From: an uncultured Lachnospiraceae bacterium
GTDB lineage: Bacteria; Bacillota; Clostridia; Lachnospirales; Lachnospiraceae
NCBI GenBank assembly: GCA_910577825.1
Contig: CAJTOK010000019.1
Coordinates: 1 to 57,935, forward strand
DNA: 57,935 bases
Direction of reading: 5' to 3'
The translations under genes and the position numbers were made by a program. Numbering within the stretch: the stretch's first letter is position 1; each line of letters starts with the position of its first letter. The notes beneath the pieces were generated by a model. It was given only the letters and a program-made list of their open reading frames with translations, was not told the origin of the DNA and made no database searches. Below, piece after piece: positions 26,217-35,478 of this stretch.

Positions 26217-26356
26217 CTCTGGCAAGTTTAAAATGTGGTTTTAAAGGACAGGGGCCGCCGGCGTTTAAATCTGGTCTTTTCAGATTTTATGCGCCGCTGC
26301 GTGACCCATTCAAGTGTAAATGTGCTTGTCCGTAAAACCACTTTAAACTGCCAGAG
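26217..26356 (+). repeat. Dispersed palindromic repeat, copy C
   Basis: A 140-bp element with outer arms CTCTGGCA-GTTTAAA-GTGGTTTTA and the exact complement at the right end. It shares the invariant blocks CCGCCGGCGTTTAA and TTTATGCGCC with copies A and B, but its enclosed helix is AATCTG/CAGATT instead of AGCCCT/AGGGCT. It sits in the gene-free stretch 25995-26478 between the broken secreted-protein gene and pgi; I see nothing else in that gap except the pgi terminator. Confidence 0.85.
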
Positions 26357-26415
26357 CCAATAAATTCTAATAAACAATAAATTCCAATAAATTAAAAGCA
26401 ATTAAATAAAACAAA

Positions 26416-26448
26416 GCATACTTACCACAACTTGTCCGGTAAGTATGC
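26416..26448 (-). terminator. Terminator of pgi
   Basis: A perfect 11-bp stem GCATACTTACC/GGTAAGTATGC with an 11-nt loop, then TTTGTTTTATTT on the minus strand. Confidence 0.85.
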
Positions 26449-26478
26449 CTGTCTGCATTTTATTATTCCCTGCTGGTA

Positions 26479-27828
26479 CTACAATCTCTTCATAAGTTCT
26501 TCCCTCTGTGCCTCAAATCCCGGCTTTCCAAGAAGTGCAAACATATTCTTCTTATAGCTTTCAACTCCAGGCTGGTTAAATGGGTTAACCCCGAGTACAT
26601 AACCACTGACACCACATGCAAATTCATAGAAATAGAAAAGCTGTCCAAGATAAAATTCATTCTGCTCTGGAACTTTTATTGTAAGGTTTGGCACATTGCC
26701 ATCTGTATGTGCAAGCTGTGTACCTTTCATTGCACTTTTATTAATAAAGTCAAGAGTCTTTCCTGTAAGGTAATTAAGCCCGTCAAGGTCTACAGGTTCT
26801 TCCTCAAGTGTTATGTCAAATGAAGGCTTCTCAAGTTCCATAACTGTTTCAAACATTATACGGCTTCCATCCTGGATAAACTGTCCCATTGAATGGAGGT
26901 CTGTTGTAAGGTCTACAGATGCCGGGAATATGCCCTTCTGGTCTTTTCCTTCACTTTCACCATAAAGCTGCTTCCACCACTCTGCAACATAATGGAATAC
27001 TGGTTCATAATTACACAGAATTTCCACGCTCTTGCCTTTACGTAAAAGGATATTCCTTACTGCTGCATACTGGAGTGCATCATTCTCTTCAAAGTTCTTA
27101 TTTAAGCATACTTCACGCATTGAAGCAGCACCTTCCATAAGTTTTGAAATATCTGCACCGCTTACTGCTATTGGAAGAAGCCCTACTGCTGTAAGTACAG
27201 AGAAACGCCCTCCTACATCATCAGGTACTACAAATGTTTCATACCCCTCTTCTGTTGCAAGGCTCTTTAATGCCCCTCTTTCCTTGTCTGTTGTAGCATA
27301 AATCCTCTTTGCAGCGCCTTCTTTGCCATATTTCTTCTCAAGCATCTTCTTAAAGATACGGAAAGCTACAGCCGGCTCTGTTGTTGTACCTGACTTGCTT
27401 ATAACATTTACAGAAAAATCCCTGTCCCCGATTACATCAATAAGCTGTGAAAGGTATGTCCCGCTCAGGTTATTGCCACAGTAATAGATTTCTGGTGTTT
27501 TACGTACTTCCTTGCTTACACTGTTGTAGAAACTGTGCCTTAAAAATTCAATAGCAGCCCTTGCACCAAGGTAAGAACCGCCAATCCCGATTACTAAAAG
27601 AACTTCTGAATCAGACTGGATTTTTCCAGCAGCCTTCTTAATACGCCCAAACTCTTCTACATCATATGCCACAGGAAGGTCAATCCATCCAAGAAAATCA
27701 TTGCCTGCGCCGTTCCTGCTTAAAAGAACCTCTTTTGCATCACTGGCAATTTTCTCCATAGACTTAATCTCGTCTTCTGAGATTACATTACATGCCAATG
27801 AGTACCCAAACTTCACCTGATTTGCCAT
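26479..27828 (-). CDS. pgi: Glucose-6-phosphate isomerase
   Basis: A 449-residue glycolytic enzyme interconverting glucose-6-phosphate and fructose-6-phosphate. The sugar-phosphate sites are VIGIGGSYLGARAAIEF and VISKSGTTTEPAVAFR, and the C-terminus carries GVNPFNQPGVESYKKNMFA with the catalytic lysine region. The length matches the Firmicute form (about 450). I start at the ATG at 27828 (MANQVKFGY), preceded by GGAGG; a longer frame reaches 33 bases upstream. It has a strong terminator and appears to be transcribed alone. Confidence 0.95.
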   Translation of the reverse strand: MANQVKFGYSLACNVISEDEIKSMEKIASDAKEVLLSRNGAGNDFLGWIDLPVAYDVEEFGRIKKAAGKIQSDSEVLLVIGIGGSYLGARAAIEFLRHSFYNSVSKEVRKTPEIYYCGNNLSGTYLSQLIDVIGDRDFSVNVISKSGTTTEPAVAFRIFKKMLEKKYGKEGAAKRIYATTDKERGALKSLATEEGYETFVVPDDVGGRFSVLTAVGLLPIAVSGADISKLMEGAASMREVCLNKNFEENDALQYAAVRNILLRKGKSVEILCNYEPVFHYVAEWWKQLYGESEGKDQKGIFPASVDLTTDLHSMGQFIQDGSRIMFETVMELEKPSFDITLEEEPVDLDGLNYLTGKTLDFINKSAMKGTQLAHTDGNVPNLTIKVPEQNEFYLGQLFYFYEFACGVSGYVLGVNPFNQPGVESYKKNMFALLGKPGFEAQREELMKRL

Positions 27829-27942
27829 AAATCCTCCATTCCGCCACCTTAACGGCAGCATTTAATAGTTTAATATCTAAGTCTATTTTATACACTTCTC
27901 CTCTTTAAATCAAGAAAGATTTTCCATATTCTTTAAAAAATT

Positions 27943-29283
27943 TTAAGCAGAAATCTCAAGATTGCCAAATTTAGTAAACTGTGAAAGCCATGCAAGTTTC
28001 ACTGAACCTGTAGGCCCGCTTCTCTGTTTGGCAATAATAACTTCTGCTACGCCTTTTTCCTCTGTATCAGGATTATAATATTCATCCCTGTAAAGAAACA
28101 TTACCATGTCTGCATCCTGCTCTATTGCCCCTGATTCACGCAGGTCTGACAGCAGCGGTTTTTTATCAGGGCGCTGTTCTACAGCACGTGAAAGCTGCGA
28201 AAGTGCTATAACAGGTATATCCAGCTCCCTTGCCATTATTTTAAGTGAACGTGATATATCTGATATCTCCTGCTGCCTGTTTTCCCTCCTTCCCCTGCCT
28301 GCGCCTGACATAAGCTGCAGGTAATCTATTATTACAAGGTCAAGCCCTTTCTCAACCTTTAGCCGGCGGCACTTTGAACGCAGTTCCTGGGCAGTTATCC
28401 CTGATGTATCATCTATTACAAGGTTTGAATTGCCGATTTTACGCACACTCCCTACAAGCCTGTCCCAGTCCTCATCCTCTAAATCACCAGTCCTTATTTT
28501 CTGCAAATCAACATGTGAGTTCATAGAAAACATACGCTTTATAAGCTGTTCTTTGCTCATCTCAAGGCTGAATATTGCTATAGTGCTTTTGCTGTGGAGT
28601 GCCATATATTCTGTGATATTCAGTACAAATGCTGTCTTGCCCATGGCAGGCCTTGCTGCAATAAGTATAAGGTCTGACTTCTGTAAGCCTGCTGTTTTAT
28701 AATCAAGGTCACGGAAACCAGTTTCAAGCCCTGTAATATGCCCTTTCTGTTTTGCTGCCTTTTCAATGCTGTCAAGGGTTCTTAATACTATATCACGTAT
28801 AGGCTCAAATCCGCTCCCGCCACGTTTCTGTAATATATCAAATATACTTTTCTCTGTTTCATCAAGTATATCGCTGGCCGGCTGCCTGTCCATATAGCAG
28901 GCATTGCTTATATGCTCTGTTACCTGTATAAGCCGCCGCAAAACAGCCTTATCATGTACTATGCCGGCATAGTGCTTTATATTAGCAGATGTCGGCACAC
29001 TTCCTATAAGGCTTCCTATAAACTCAACACTTGTAAGTTCAGGCGGCACTTCCTTTTCCCGGAGCTTTTCCTGGAGTGTAACAAGGTCTGCGCCAATACC
29101 TGACTTATACATTTCTGCAAGTGCATTAAATATTATTCCATACTGCCCCTGGTAGAAATCTTCTGGTGACAGTATTTCCATAGCTGCCATAATGGCATCA
29201 GAATCCATAATCATAGAGCCGATAACTGCACGTTCTGCTTCTATATTATGGGGAGGTATCCTCTTTATAACTTCATCCTGCAT
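27943..29283 (-). CDS. dnaB: Replicative DNA helicase
   Basis: A 446-residue hexameric helicase that unwinds DNA at the replication fork. The N-terminal DnaG-interacting domain starts IPPHNIEAERAVIGSM; the RecA-like motor has LILIAARPAMGKTAF (Walker A), DLVIIDYLQLM (Walker B) and the C-terminal DADMVMFLYRDEYYN. No intein is present. It directly follows rplI, in the conserved gdpP-rplI-dnaB order of Firmicutes. Confidence 0.96.
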   Translation of the reverse strand: MQDEVIKRIPPHNIEAERAVIGSMIMDSDAIMAAMEILSPEDFYQGQYGIIFNALAEMYKSGIGADLVTLQEKLREKEVPPELTSVEFIGSLIGSVPTSANIKHYAGIVHDKAVLRRLIQVTEHISNACYMDRQPASDILDETEKSIFDILQKRGGSGFEPIRDIVLRTLDSIEKAAKQKGHITGLETGFRDLDYKTAGLQKSDLILIAARPAMGKTAFVLNITEYMALHSKSTIAIFSLEMSKEQLIKRMFSMNSHVDLQKIRTGDLEDEDWDRLVGSVRKIGNSNLVIDDTSGITAQELRSKCRRLKVEKGLDLVIIDYLQLMSGAGRGRRENRQQEISDISRSLKIMARELDIPVIALSQLSRAVEQRPDKKPLLSDLRESGAIEQDADMVMFLYRDEYYNPDTEEKGVAEVIIAKQRSGPTGSVKLAWLSQFTKFGNLEISA

Positions 29284-29285
29284 AT

Positions 29286-29732
29286 TTATGCTTCCTTAAC
29301 CACTACACTTAACTCCCCTGTAACCTTTGGATGCAGTTTTATTGCCAGGTTATAAGTCCCCGGGCTTTTTACAGGAACATCAAGCGACATCTTTTTTTTA
29401 TCAATATCATAGCCCAGCTGTTCTTTTATAGCAGCTGAAATCTCTTTTGTAGAAACAGAGCCAAAGCTCCTGCCGCCTGAACCCGTCTTTATTGACAAAG
29501 TTACTGATTTATCCTTTAGTTCTTCTGCAAATGCCCTTGCTTCTTCAAGCTTTTCTTTAGCCACCTTTTCTTCATGCTGTTTCTGGAGTTTTAGTTCATT
29601 AAGGTTCTTTGCTGTTGCTTCCCTTCCAAGGTTTTTCTTGAAAATATAGTTTCTTGCATAACCATCACTTACTTTTACAATCTCGCCTTTCCTGCCAAGG
29701 GATTTAACATCCTCTAGTAAAATTACTTCCAT
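29286..29732 (-). CDS. rplI: 50S ribosomal protein L9
   Basis: A 148-residue ribosomal protein of usual length. The start MEVILLEDVKSLGRKGEIV and the RNA-binding GYARNYIFKKNLG are diagnostic; a long connecting helix and a C-terminal domain follow. I start at 29732, where AAGGAG lies upstream; a longer frame of seven more codons is not needed. It begins one base after the gdpP stop codon, so translation is coupled. Confidence 0.96.
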   Translation of the reverse strand: MEVILLEDVKSLGRKGEIVKVSDGYARNYIFKKNLGREATAKNLNELKLQKQHEEKVAKEKLEEARAFAEELKDKSVTLSIKTGSGGRSFGSVSTKEISAAIKEQLGYDIDKKKMSLDVPVKSPGTYNLAIKLHPKVTGELSVVVKEA

Positions 29733-29733
29733 T

Positions 29734-31782
29734 CTATATTTCTCCTTCCTCAATCATATTGTCAATCTGTTTTCTTATAATGTCTTTTGCTTCCCCAGTA
29801 CTTGTGTCCTTAAGCTGTGCACCTGCCATATTAATATGCCCGCCGCCCCCAATCCTTTCCATCATAAGCTGGACATTCACTTCATCTATTGAACGTGCAC
29901 TTATATAGACCTTGCCATTATATTTAGTAAGTACAAAAGATGCCTTCACCCCGTTAATATCAAGAAGTGAATTGGCAATTTTAGAAGCAACGACCGTAGG
30001 GGATTCAACCCCCTCTGACTGGCTCTGTGCTATTGCAAATACACCATGGTAAAGTTCTGTATCCTGTATTGCAGCAGCACGTATTTTATATTCCGCTAAA
30101 TCTTCACGGAAAACTTTCCTTACCCTTACAGAATCCGCACCACTCCGCCTAAGGTAAGCCATTGCCTCAAATGTCCTTACCCCTGTCCTGTTGGAGAAAT
30201 AATTGGTATCAATCATAATGCCTGCATACATGGCTTCAGCTTCCGCAGGCCTTAATTTAGGCCCGTTCCCTATATACTGTAAAATTTCCGCAACCATTTC
30301 ACATGCAGAAGAAGCATAAGGTTCAATATAAAATAGCACAGCTTTATCAATAGCATCACCTGCCTGGCGGTGGTGGTCTATTACAACAACTGTCTGTGCC
30401 ATTTCAATAAGGGCAGGGCATTCTGTATAACTCCCCCTGTTTACATCAACAATAACAAGTACCGTGCTTTCATCAACAAGGTCCATTGCCATCTGGCCAT
30501 TTATTATCATATCTTCTTCATATTCTTTTGTATGGAACCGCTCTTTAATTGCCTTTACTGATGAATCAGTATCACCAATAACAATATTGGCTTTCCTGTT
30601 AAGTGCACGTGCAATACGGTAAATTCCTACGGAAGCGCCAAATGAATCAACATCGCCAATGGAATGCCCCATTACAACAACACGTTCCTTGCCTTCAATC
30701 AGCTCTTTAAGCGCATGTGCCTTTACACGGGCTTTTACACGTGTATTCCTCTCAACCTGCACACTCTTGCCGCCAAAGAAAAACTCCTGCCCGTTGCTCT
30801 TAATAACTGCCTGGTCACCGCCACGCCCAAGTGCAAGGTCAATAGCCGCCCTTGCAAGGTCGTAACGTTCAGCAAATGTTTCCTTGCCGGTCCCTATCCC
30901 TATGCTTATAGTTGCCACCTGCCCGTTGCCAATACTTATATTCCTGATTTCTTCCAGTATGGAAAACCTGTTTGCTTTCAGTTCTGCGAGGTAATGCTGT
31001 TTAAATACAAAGAAAATCTTATCTTTTTCAATCTTTTTGGAAATAGCATCTATACCCTGCATATATTTATTTATCTTCCTGTCAATAAGGGCTGTCATAA
31101 GTGCCTGGCGCACATCATCTATGCTGTCAATAAGTTCATCATAATTATCAATATATAAAAGCCCCGCTACAAGGTTTTCTTCTTCCCTTTTCTGTTCAAG
31201 CTCCATCATATCTGTTTCATCATACAGAAAAAGGGAAATAATAGCATTATAGTCAATAAGCTGGTTTATATCACTGTTTCCATCAATCTTTCCTATATCT
31301 TCTGAAATAACAAGACGCATATCAGCCCTGTAATACTTATCTTTAAATTTAACATGCTCCACCTTTAAATCATAATCATGCGGAAGCTTTTCTGTTGTTA
31401 TCTCAGGAAAAATATTGCTTATATTGCGCCTTGCTGCCTTTTTATTAACAATTACCTTAATAAATTCTTCATTGCCCCATAGAAGGTGGCCATCCTCATT
31501 TAAGATAGCATATGGGATTGTCAGGTTTTCAACTATCTCCATCTGCAGCTGCCCGTAATTAACTGCAAATTCAACCAGTTCCCTCTGCAAACGCCTTCTG
31601 CTTGTTAAAACAACCAAAGCAGATGCCAGTATATATACAGCAAAATAAAAAAGCCCTATAATCCCTGCTTTTATGTTATACAGAAATAATTGTATATCCA
31701 TTATAGCAAACAATACACTAAACACTGCAGGCCATCTTAAAAGTAATCTTAAAACACCCTTAAGCTTGACTTTATGTTTCAT
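29734..31782 (-). CDS. gdpP: Cyclic-di-AMP phosphodiesterase GdpP
   Basis: A 682-residue membrane enzyme. Two N-terminal hydrophobic segments (about 10-55), a PAS-like sensor domain, a degenerate GGDEF domain (IDNYDELIDSIDDVRQALM) and a C-terminal DHH/DHHA1 phosphoesterase with VMGHSIGDVDSFGAS, VVIDHHRQAGD and GGGGHINMAGA. It hydrolyses c-di-AMP, controlling potassium, osmolyte and wall homeostasis. The ATG at 31782 follows GAGG at good spacing. It is first in the gdpP-rplI-dnaB operon. Confidence 0.94.
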   Translation of the reverse strand: MKHKVKLKGVLRLLLRWPAVFSVLFAIMDIQLFLYNIKAGIIGLFYFAVYILASALVVLTSRRRLQRELVEFAVNYGQLQMEIVENLTIPYAILNEDGHLLWGNEEFIKVIVNKKAARRNISNIFPEITTEKLPHDYDLKVEHVKFKDKYYRADMRLVISEDIGKIDGNSDINQLIDYNAIISLFLYDETDMMELEQKREEENLVAGLLYIDNYDELIDSIDDVRQALMTALIDRKINKYMQGIDAISKKIEKDKIFFVFKQHYLAELKANRFSILEEIRNISIGNGQVATISIGIGTGKETFAERYDLARAAIDLALGRGGDQAVIKSNGQEFFFGGKSVQVERNTRVKARVKAHALKELIEGKERVVVMGHSIGDVDSFGASVGIYRIARALNRKANIVIGDTDSSVKAIKERFHTKEYEEDMIINGQMAMDLVDESTVLVIVDVNRGSYTECPALIEMAQTVVVIDHHRQAGDAIDKAVLFYIEPYASSACEMVAEILQYIGNGPKLRPAEAEAMYAGIMIDTNYFSNRTGVRTFEAMAYLRRSGADSVRVRKVFREDLAEYKIRAAAIQDTELYHGVFAIAQSQSEGVESPTVVASKIANSLLDINGVKASFVLTKYNGKVYISARSIDEVNVQLMMERIGGGGHINMAGAQLKDTSTGEAKDIIRKQIDNMIEEGEI

Positions 31783-31866
31783 ATATACCCTCATTCTTTC
31801 TTTATGCAATGCAAGCATTAATTATAGAATTATACCATTATTATACTGTATAGTCAAACTTGTGTT

Positions 31867-32727
31867 TCACCTTTCCCAGCGCCCTGATGCACCACATGGC
31901 AGCACCAGCCCGTTAGAAGTTACATAAAGCCCTGTTTCCTGTGAATCCACCTTCCCGCCGTATTTTGCCACTATTTCAAGGTTTAACATATAAGACAAAA
32001 CAGCTGGCTGCAGTCCTGTTGTATAAGAATTAATTAACACAAACAATGGCTGTTCTGGCAGTAAATTGGCACAAAGTTTCAAAAAACCATGTATTTTTTC
32101 CTCAATCTTCCATACTTCGCCCTTTGGCCCGCGCCCATATGACGGGGGGTCCATAATAATTGCATCATACTTCCTGCCACGCCGTATTTCACGTTCCACA
32201 AACTTCACACAATCATCAACAATCCATCTTACAGGTGCATCTGCAAGCCCTGAAGCTGCCAGGTTCTCCTTAGCCCATGACACCATTCCTTTTGAAGCAT
32301 CCACATGTGTAACACTTGCCCCTGCTGCCGCTGCTGCAAGAGTTGCACCCCCTGTATACGCAAAAAGGTTAAGCACCCTGATATCCCGCCTGGCATTTCT
32401 TATCTTATCCCCTGCCCATTCCCAGTTGGCAGCCTGTTCCGGGAAAAGCCCTGTATGCTTAAATTGAAAGGGATGCAGGTTAAACCGGAGGTCTTTGTAC
32501 CCTATCTGCCATACATCTGGCATATTAGAAAACTCCCAGCTTCCGCCTCCCTTGCTGCTGCGGTGGTAATGCCCGTCCGGCCTTTTCCACCCTGCCGCCT
32601 TCTTCTTTGTGTTCCATATAACCTGCGGGTCCGGGCGTATAAGTATATAATCACCCCATCTTTCCAGCTTCTCCCCGCAGGATGTATCTATAACTTCATA
32701 ATCCTTCCATCCATCAGCAATCCACAT
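31867..32727 (-). CDS. Class I SAM-dependent methyltransferase, RlmI/RlmK-like
   Basis: A 286-residue RNA methyltransferase-like protein. The SAM site reads VLNLFAYTGGATLAAAAAGA, followed by VTHVDASKGMVSWAKEN, and the catalytic-loop motif is IIMDPPSYGRG. These fit the 23S rRNA (cytosine-5 or guanine) methyltransferase group including RlmI and RlmK, but it lacks an N-terminal PUA domain. I start at 32727 because AGGAGG precedes that ATG; the frame runs 72 bases further upstream without another good site. Confidence 0.85.
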   Translation of the reverse strand: MWIADGWKDYEVIDTSCGEKLERWGDYILIRPDPQVIWNTKKKAAGWKRPDGHYHRSSKGGGSWEFSNMPDVWQIGYKDLRFNLHPFQFKHTGLFPEQAANWEWAGDKIRNARRDIRVLNLFAYTGGATLAAAAAGASVTHVDASKGMVSWAKENLAASGLADAPVRWIVDDCVKFVEREIRRGRKYDAIIMDPPSYGRGPKGEVWKIEEKIHGFLKLCANLLPEQPLFVLINSYTTGLQPAVLSYMLNLEIVAKYGGKVDSQETGLYVTSNGLVLPCGASGRWER

Positions 32728-32961
32728 TTTTATCCTCCATAATCCCTGCAGCCTGTGCATTGCCGTTACATTATGCACAGGCTGGTTATCACATTCCATA
32801 CCATGTTACAGGATTTTGCTTATAATTACAAGAGCCTTAAAAAAGTTTATAAAAAGCGCCATCCGGTTTAAACAGATGTAATACTTGCAAAATACTGTTT
32901 ATAAGTATTACAATATACTTGTAAATTTTTATATCCAGATTACAGAAAGAGGGGTATGCAG

Positions 32962-34647
32962 ATGAAACCAGTTGTTTCTATTGGGACACAAGATTTTAAA
33001 AAGCTCAGGGAGAATGGCTCATTTTATATAGATAAAACAGATTTTATAAGGGAATGGTGGGAAAACTCTGATGATGTAACATTAATAACACGTCCGCGCC
33101 GTTTTGGAAAAACCCTTAATATGAGCCTGCTTGAATATTTCTTTTCAGTAAAATACTCTGGCATAAATATATTTAATGGATTAGCTATATGGAATAATGA
33201 AAAATACAGGAAACTGCAGGGAAGTTACCCAGTAATTTTTTTAAGTTTTGCTGATATAAAGGCAGATACTTATGAAAATGCAAGAATGGGCCTTATTAAT
33301 AAACTTATTGAATTATACAGTATGTACGATTTTATAAAATCCAGCCCCAGATTAACAGATAAAGACACTGCTTATTTTGCTGCTGTCAATAATAAAATAA
33401 ATGATTCTTCTGCTGTACTGGCAATAAAATATATGTCATATTATCTATATTTGTATTATGGAAAAAAAGCCATTATTATCCTTGATGAATATGATGCCCC
33501 TTTACAGGAAGCCTATGTGAATGGGTACTGGAATGAAATGGTTTCGTTTACCCGCAGCCTTTTTAATTCTTCTTTTAAAACAAACCCATATATGGAACGT
33601 GGTATTATGACAGGAATTACAAGAACAAGCAAAGAATCTGTTTTTTCAGATTTAAATAATTTAGAGGTTGTTACTACTACATCTGGAAAATATAAAACAG
33701 CTTTTGGGTTTACAGAAGAAGAAGTAAAAGAATCACTGGATAAATTCGGGCTTTCTGGAAATATGGATAAAGTAAAATCATGGTATAATGGTTTCTGCTT
33801 TGGCGGCAGGAAAGATATTTATAATCCATGGTCTGTTACAAAATACCTGGATTCAGGGAAATTCAAAAGTTACTGGGCTAATACCAGTTCTAACAGCCTT
33901 ATAGGAAAAGTTGTAAGGGAGGGGACGCCAGAAATCAAAATTGCAATGGAAGATTTAGTTAATGGAAAACAGATTAAAACAGTTATTGATGAAGAAATTG
34001 TATTTAACCAGCTTGGCCAGGATGATTCTGCAGTATGGGGTCTTTTACTTGCCTCTGGATATTTAAAAACAGACCCTGTACCAGAAAACAGCAGCAAAGA
34101 TACAGAGGATACTTACAATCTTTCAATAACTAACTTTGAAGTTAAAAAAATGTTCCAGAAAATGTTTAAAGGATGGTTCCAGAACGTTTCAACCCACTAT
34201 AATGGTTTTATTAAAGCACTGCTTACGGATGATTTAGATTATATGAACAAATATATGAACCAGATAGCTTTACAAACATTCAGCAGTTTTGACACAGGAC
34301 TGCACCCATCAGACACAGCAGCACCGGAACGCTTTTATCATGGTTTTGTCCTTGGCCTTGTTGCCGGCCTTGATGGCAAATATTATATAACATCAAACAG
34401 GGAAAGCGGCTTTGGCCGTTATGATGTAATGATGGAACCATTAGAAGCTGCACTGCCTGCATTTATATTTGAATTTAAAGTTCTGGATAACCCAAAAGAA
34501 AAAACGCTGGAAGAAACAGTAAAAAGTGCATTGAAGCAGATAAAAGAGAAAGATTATGATAATATGCTTATTGCCCGTGGCATACCAAAAGAGAAAATAC
34601 GGCATTATGGATTTGCATTTGAAGGAAAAAATGTACTTATTGGATAA
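32962..34647 (+). CDS. AAA-ATPase-like protein with PD-(D/E)XK nuclease domain
   Basis: A 561-residue protein of the PF09820 plus PF08011 layout, common in many copies in gut anaerobes. The N-terminal FYIDKTDFI and LITRPRRFGKTLNMSLLEYF form the ATPase P-loop, KKAIIILDEYDAPLQ is Walker B, and the C-terminal PAFIFEFKV plus LKQIKEKDY fit the PD-(D/E)XK nuclease core. Function is unknown; defence or transposition-related roles are speculative. GAGGGG precedes the ATG at 32962 at good spacing. It stands alone. Confidence 0.85.
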   Translation: MKPVVSIGTQDFKKLRENGSFYIDKTDFIREWWENSDDVTLITRPRRFGKTLNMSLLEYFFSVKYSGINIFNGLAIWNNEKYRKLQGSYPVIFLSFADIKADTYENARMGLINKLIELYSMYDFIKSSPRLTDKDTAYFAAVNNKINDSSAVLAIKYMSYYLYLYYGKKAIIILDEYDAPLQEAYVNGYWNEMVSFTRSLFNSSFKTNPYMERGIMTGITRTSKESVFSDLNNLEVVTTTSGKYKTAFGFTEEEVKESLDKFGLSGNMDKVKSWYNGFCFGGRKDIYNPWSVTKYLDSGKFKSYWANTSSNSLIGKVVREGTPEIKIAMEDLVNGKQIKTVIDEEIVFNQLGQDDSAVWGLLLASGYLKTDPVPENSSKDTEDTYNLSITNFEVKKMFQKMFKGWFQNVSTHYNGFIKALLTDDLDYMNKYMNQIALQTFSSFDTGLHPSDTAAPERFYHGFVLGLVAGLDGKYYITSNRESGFGRYDVMMEPLEAALPAFIFEFKVLDNPKEKTLEETVKSALKQIKEKDYDNMLIARGIPKEKIRHYGFAFEGKNVLIG

Positions 34648-34680
34648 AAATATAAAACAATTTATTTTACAATTATATGC

Positions 34681-34714
34681 TTGACATTTGAAACAAAAAG
34701 TTTTACCATAGATA
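34681..34714 (+). promoter_or_regulatory. Promoter region of the pspA operon (sigma-A and possible ECF type)
   Basis: TTGACA, 17 bases, TACCAT gives a moderate sigma-A promoter. Overlapping it is TGAAAC, 16 bases, GATA, close to the sigma-W pattern TGAAAC-N16-CGTA that drives pspA in Bacillus subtilis. Both lie 55-85 bases ahead of the pspA start. Confidence 0.5.
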
Positions 34715-34767
34715 ATAGTTGTGGCGGTTCAATATATTTTATCCTATATTTTAAAAAGGAGGACTTT

Positions 34768-35451
34768 ATGGGAGTTTTAACACGTTTTAAAGATATTATG
34801 TCATCAAATATTAATGCGCTTCTTGATAAAGCAGAAGACCCTGAAAAAATGACTGACCAGTGCCTTCGCAATTTAAACAGCGACCTTGGCAGGGTAAAGT
34901 CTGAAACTGCTGTTATTATGGCAGACGAACAGCGTGCCAGAAGGAAGCTTGATGAATGTACAGATGAGATTAATAAGATACAGAATTATGCTGCCAAAGC
35001 CGTTTCCGCTGGCAATGACAATGATGCAAGGCTCTTTCTTGAGAAAAAACAGGACCTTCTTGCTAAACAGGCTGAATTACAGCAGGTTTATAATGCTGCA
35101 CATGCTAATTCCGAAAATATGCGTGCAATGAATGACAAACTTGTTAAAGATATAGCAAAGCTTGAGGAAAGACGTAACACAATTAAGGCAAAGATGAATA
35201 TTGCACGTACACAGGAACATATTAATGAAATGGTATCAGGCCATGATGGTGCTAACAGTTCGATAAGTGCTTTTGAACGCATGGAGGAAAAGGCAGACCA
35301 TATGCTTGACAAGGCTAATGCTATGGCAGAACTGGATAATACATCCCATGACACAATAGACAGCCTTAAAGCAAAGTATGACAGTGAACCTGGTGTTAAT
35401 TCTGGTGTGGAAGATGAACTTGCTGCTTTAAAGGCAAGCCTTGGCAAATAG
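34768..35451 (+). CDS. pspA: Phage-shock protein A / IM30 homologue
   Basis: A 227-residue coiled-coil protein, the same length as Bacillus PspA (LiaH relative). It is nearly all helix, starting MGVLTRFKDIMSSNINALLD, with a long coiled coil rich in Glu, Lys and Ala. PspA binds stressed membranes and forms rods or helices that limit leakage. The ATG at 34768 has AAGGAGG. It opens a four-gene operon whose order (pspA, zinc-ribbon protein, TPM protein, SPFH protein) matches Bacillus ydjF-ydjG-ydjH-ydjI. Confidence 0.93.
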   Translation: MGVLTRFKDIMSSNINALLDKAEDPEKMTDQCLRNLNSDLGRVKSETAVIMADEQRARRKLDECTDEINKIQNYAAKAVSAGNDNDARLFLEKKQDLLAKQAELQQVYNAAHANSENMRAMNDKLVKDIAKLEERRNTIKAKMNIARTQEHINEMVSGHDGANSSISAFERMEEKADHMLDKANAMAELDNTSHDTIDSLKAKYDSEPGVNSGVEDELAALKASLGK

Positions 35452-35478
35452 CCTGTTATCCGCCGTGAAAGGAAATAT

